From Actinoallomurus soli (lineage in GTDB: Bacteria; Actinomycetota; Actinomycetes; Streptosporangiales; Streptosporangiaceae): DNA of 64,000 nt. Shown here piece after piece: positions 63,179 through 64,000 of the stretch (position 1 is the stretch's first letter; each line of letters starts with the position of its first letter). The position numbers and the translations under genes were made by a program. The notes beneath the pieces are model-generated. The model did no database searches. It had not been told where the DNA came from and worked only from the letters and a program-made list of their open reading frames with translations. The stretch is from positions 407,735-471,734 of the forward strand of contig NZ_JAMXMV010000005.1 in NCBI RefSeq assembly GCF_024055715.1, in the 5' to 3' direction.

Positions 63179-64000
63179 AAGCGCCGCGCTTCGAGCGGCT
63201 CGGGCGCCTTGACCTCGTTGAGGAGGCGGCCCGTCAGTCCCTCGACGAGCCCGATGACCTGTTGCAGGCACCAGGCGGCGCGGCGACCGCGGCCGGTCAG
63301 GAGGAAGTAGACGACGCCGCCCGCCTGACGGCCCAGGATCAGCGCCACCGTGCCCGGCCCGTAGTGCCGGCGGTAGACCCGTCCGGTTCCTCGCGCGTAG
63401 TGCCGGCACTTGATCCGGTAGAGGTGGTCCTCCGGGGTGCCGTTGTATCCCGTCTCGTAGACGAGGATCGCCGGGTCGAACAGCACCGTCCACCCTCGCC
63501 GCACCCCGCGCAGGAGGAGGTCAAGACCGGCCGTCGACTGCCACGGCGTGGGGTTGCCGACGCCCAGGGTCTCATCGAAGCCCCCGACGGATCGCAGGAA
63601 CCTCGCGCTGAAGAAGCAGGAGGCCTCGATGGTGTTCGTCCGCACCGTCGCCTTGTTCAGAACGGTCCGGTGGCCGCCGGCGATCCGGTGGCTGCGGTAT
63701 CCACCGGGGAAGATGACGGCGCCGGATACGACGCCGATGTGGTCGCCGGTGGCGAAGGCGGCGGCGGCGTTCGCCAGGGCGTCGGGAGCGAGGCGGACGT
63801 CGTCGTCGGGGAAGGCGACGATGTCGTAGTCGGGGTCGAGTGCGGCCAGTCCGGTGTTGCGGCCCAGCGAGGCGCCGCGGTCGGAGGTGATGCGGCGGAG
63901 GGGGAGTCGGTCGCGGTAGGTGTCGATGACGGTGGCGGTGTCGGTGGTGTGGCTTTGGTCGACGACGATGACCTGGGTGGGGGGCTGGGTTTGGTCGGCC
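63127..64000 (-). CDS. GT2-family glycosyltransferase, 5' end beyond the window
   Basis: The minus-strand frame is open from the window edge to the stop at 63127 (at least 290 aa seen). From the edge inward it reads QVIVVDQSHTTDT, the GRNTGLAALDPDYDIVAFPDDDV donor/metal site (DDD), then SCFFSARFLRSVGGFDETLGVG and a C-terminal amphipathic region. This is the standard GT2 (GT-A) order, so an internal start at 63645 is rejected. It probably belongs to the exopolysaccharide set. The N-terminal 30 or so residues and start codon are missing. Confidence 0.85.
   Translation of the reverse strand, partial: ADQTQPPTQVIVVDQSHTTDTATVIDTYRDRLPLRRITSDRGASLGRNTGLAALDPDYDIVAFPDDDVRLAPDALANAAAAFATGDHIGVVSGAVIFPGGYRSHRIAGGHRTVLNKATVRTNTIEASCFFSARFLRSVGGFDETLGVGNPTPWQSTAGLDLLLRGVRRGWTVLFDPAILVYETGYNGTPEDHLYRIKCRHYARGTGRVYRRHYGPGTVALILGRQAGGVVYFLLTGRGRRAAWCLQQVIGLVEGLTGRLLNEVKAPEPLEARRFYDTSARSTTGTGAPHE

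Noticed and set aside
63127..63645. A complete 172-aa gene starting at 63645
   Set aside because: The frame stays open to the window edge, and the upstream part contains the GT2 nucleotide and metal motifs, so 63645 is internal.

Overview
The window is about 64 kb of very GC-rich chromosomal DNA. Its codon use, F420-dependent oxidoreductase families, GuaB1, the FolP2-type DHPS homologue, DUF1876 and an Asp-type MurA all point to an actinomycete. My inference is a Streptosporangiales/Thermomonosporaceae-like organism, but no rRNA or other phylogenetic marker is present to settle it. I saw no tRNA or rRNA gene, CRISPR array, prophage or replication origin.

Region 1 (1-5.6 kb): a ClpX-family unfoldase, then a polar amino-acid ABC importer (binding protein, permease, ATPase). 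The importer is preceded by a 31-aa leader peptide of the actinobacterial RRHxDLLRV..C type with its own promoter, so a cyst(e)ine-responsive attenuator in front of a cystine importer is predicted. A TnpB-only IS200/IS605-like element is inserted in reverse orientation between permease and ATPase.

Region 2 (5.6-31 kb): housekeeping and accessory genes. In order these are an enolase-superfamily protein that has lost its catalytic lysines, GuaB1, Lrp and LysR regulators, a secreted lipase, an MFS pump coupled to a UBP zinc-finger protein, GDP-mannose dehydratase, FolP2, a CGNR regulator and a CPA1 antiporter flanking a perfect 30-bp palindrome. They are followed by a thioesterase, secreted S53 and M1 peptidases, a Nudix/GT2 pair, a lipoprotein, MurA with Asp in place of the catalytic Cys, an LLM oxidoreductase, a small unknown ORF and an HNH endonuclease.

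Region 3 (31-50 kb): a class II aldolase with a divergent PucR regulator, a LysE exporter, two aldehyde dehydrogenases, secreted hydrolases, a coupled pair of proteins sharing one unnamed domain, and a CDP-alcohol phosphatidyltransferase. An NMT1/SsuA-like ABC importer follows, divergent from a CitA/DcuS-type two-component system that probably controls it. A secreted His-rich protein ends the region.

Region 4 (50-64 kb, continuing off the right edge): an exopolysaccharide/wall-glycopolymer locus. It holds a nucleotide-sugar dehydrogenase, epimerase, two GT4 enzymes, low-molecular-weight PTP, EEP hydrolase, a divergent LCP protein, a Wzy-like polymerase, a methyltransferase, a Wzx-like flippase and a partial GT2. 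This is the toolkit of a Wzx/Wzy pathway: sugar activation, assembly, flipping, polymerisation and LCP attachment. An RNase Z gene sits among them.

Two genome habits are visible. Many neighbouring genes overlap by 4 nt (GTGA/ATGA/TTGA). Many start codons lie 6-8 nt after a -10 hexamer with no Shine-Dalgarno, which indicates leaderless transcripts.
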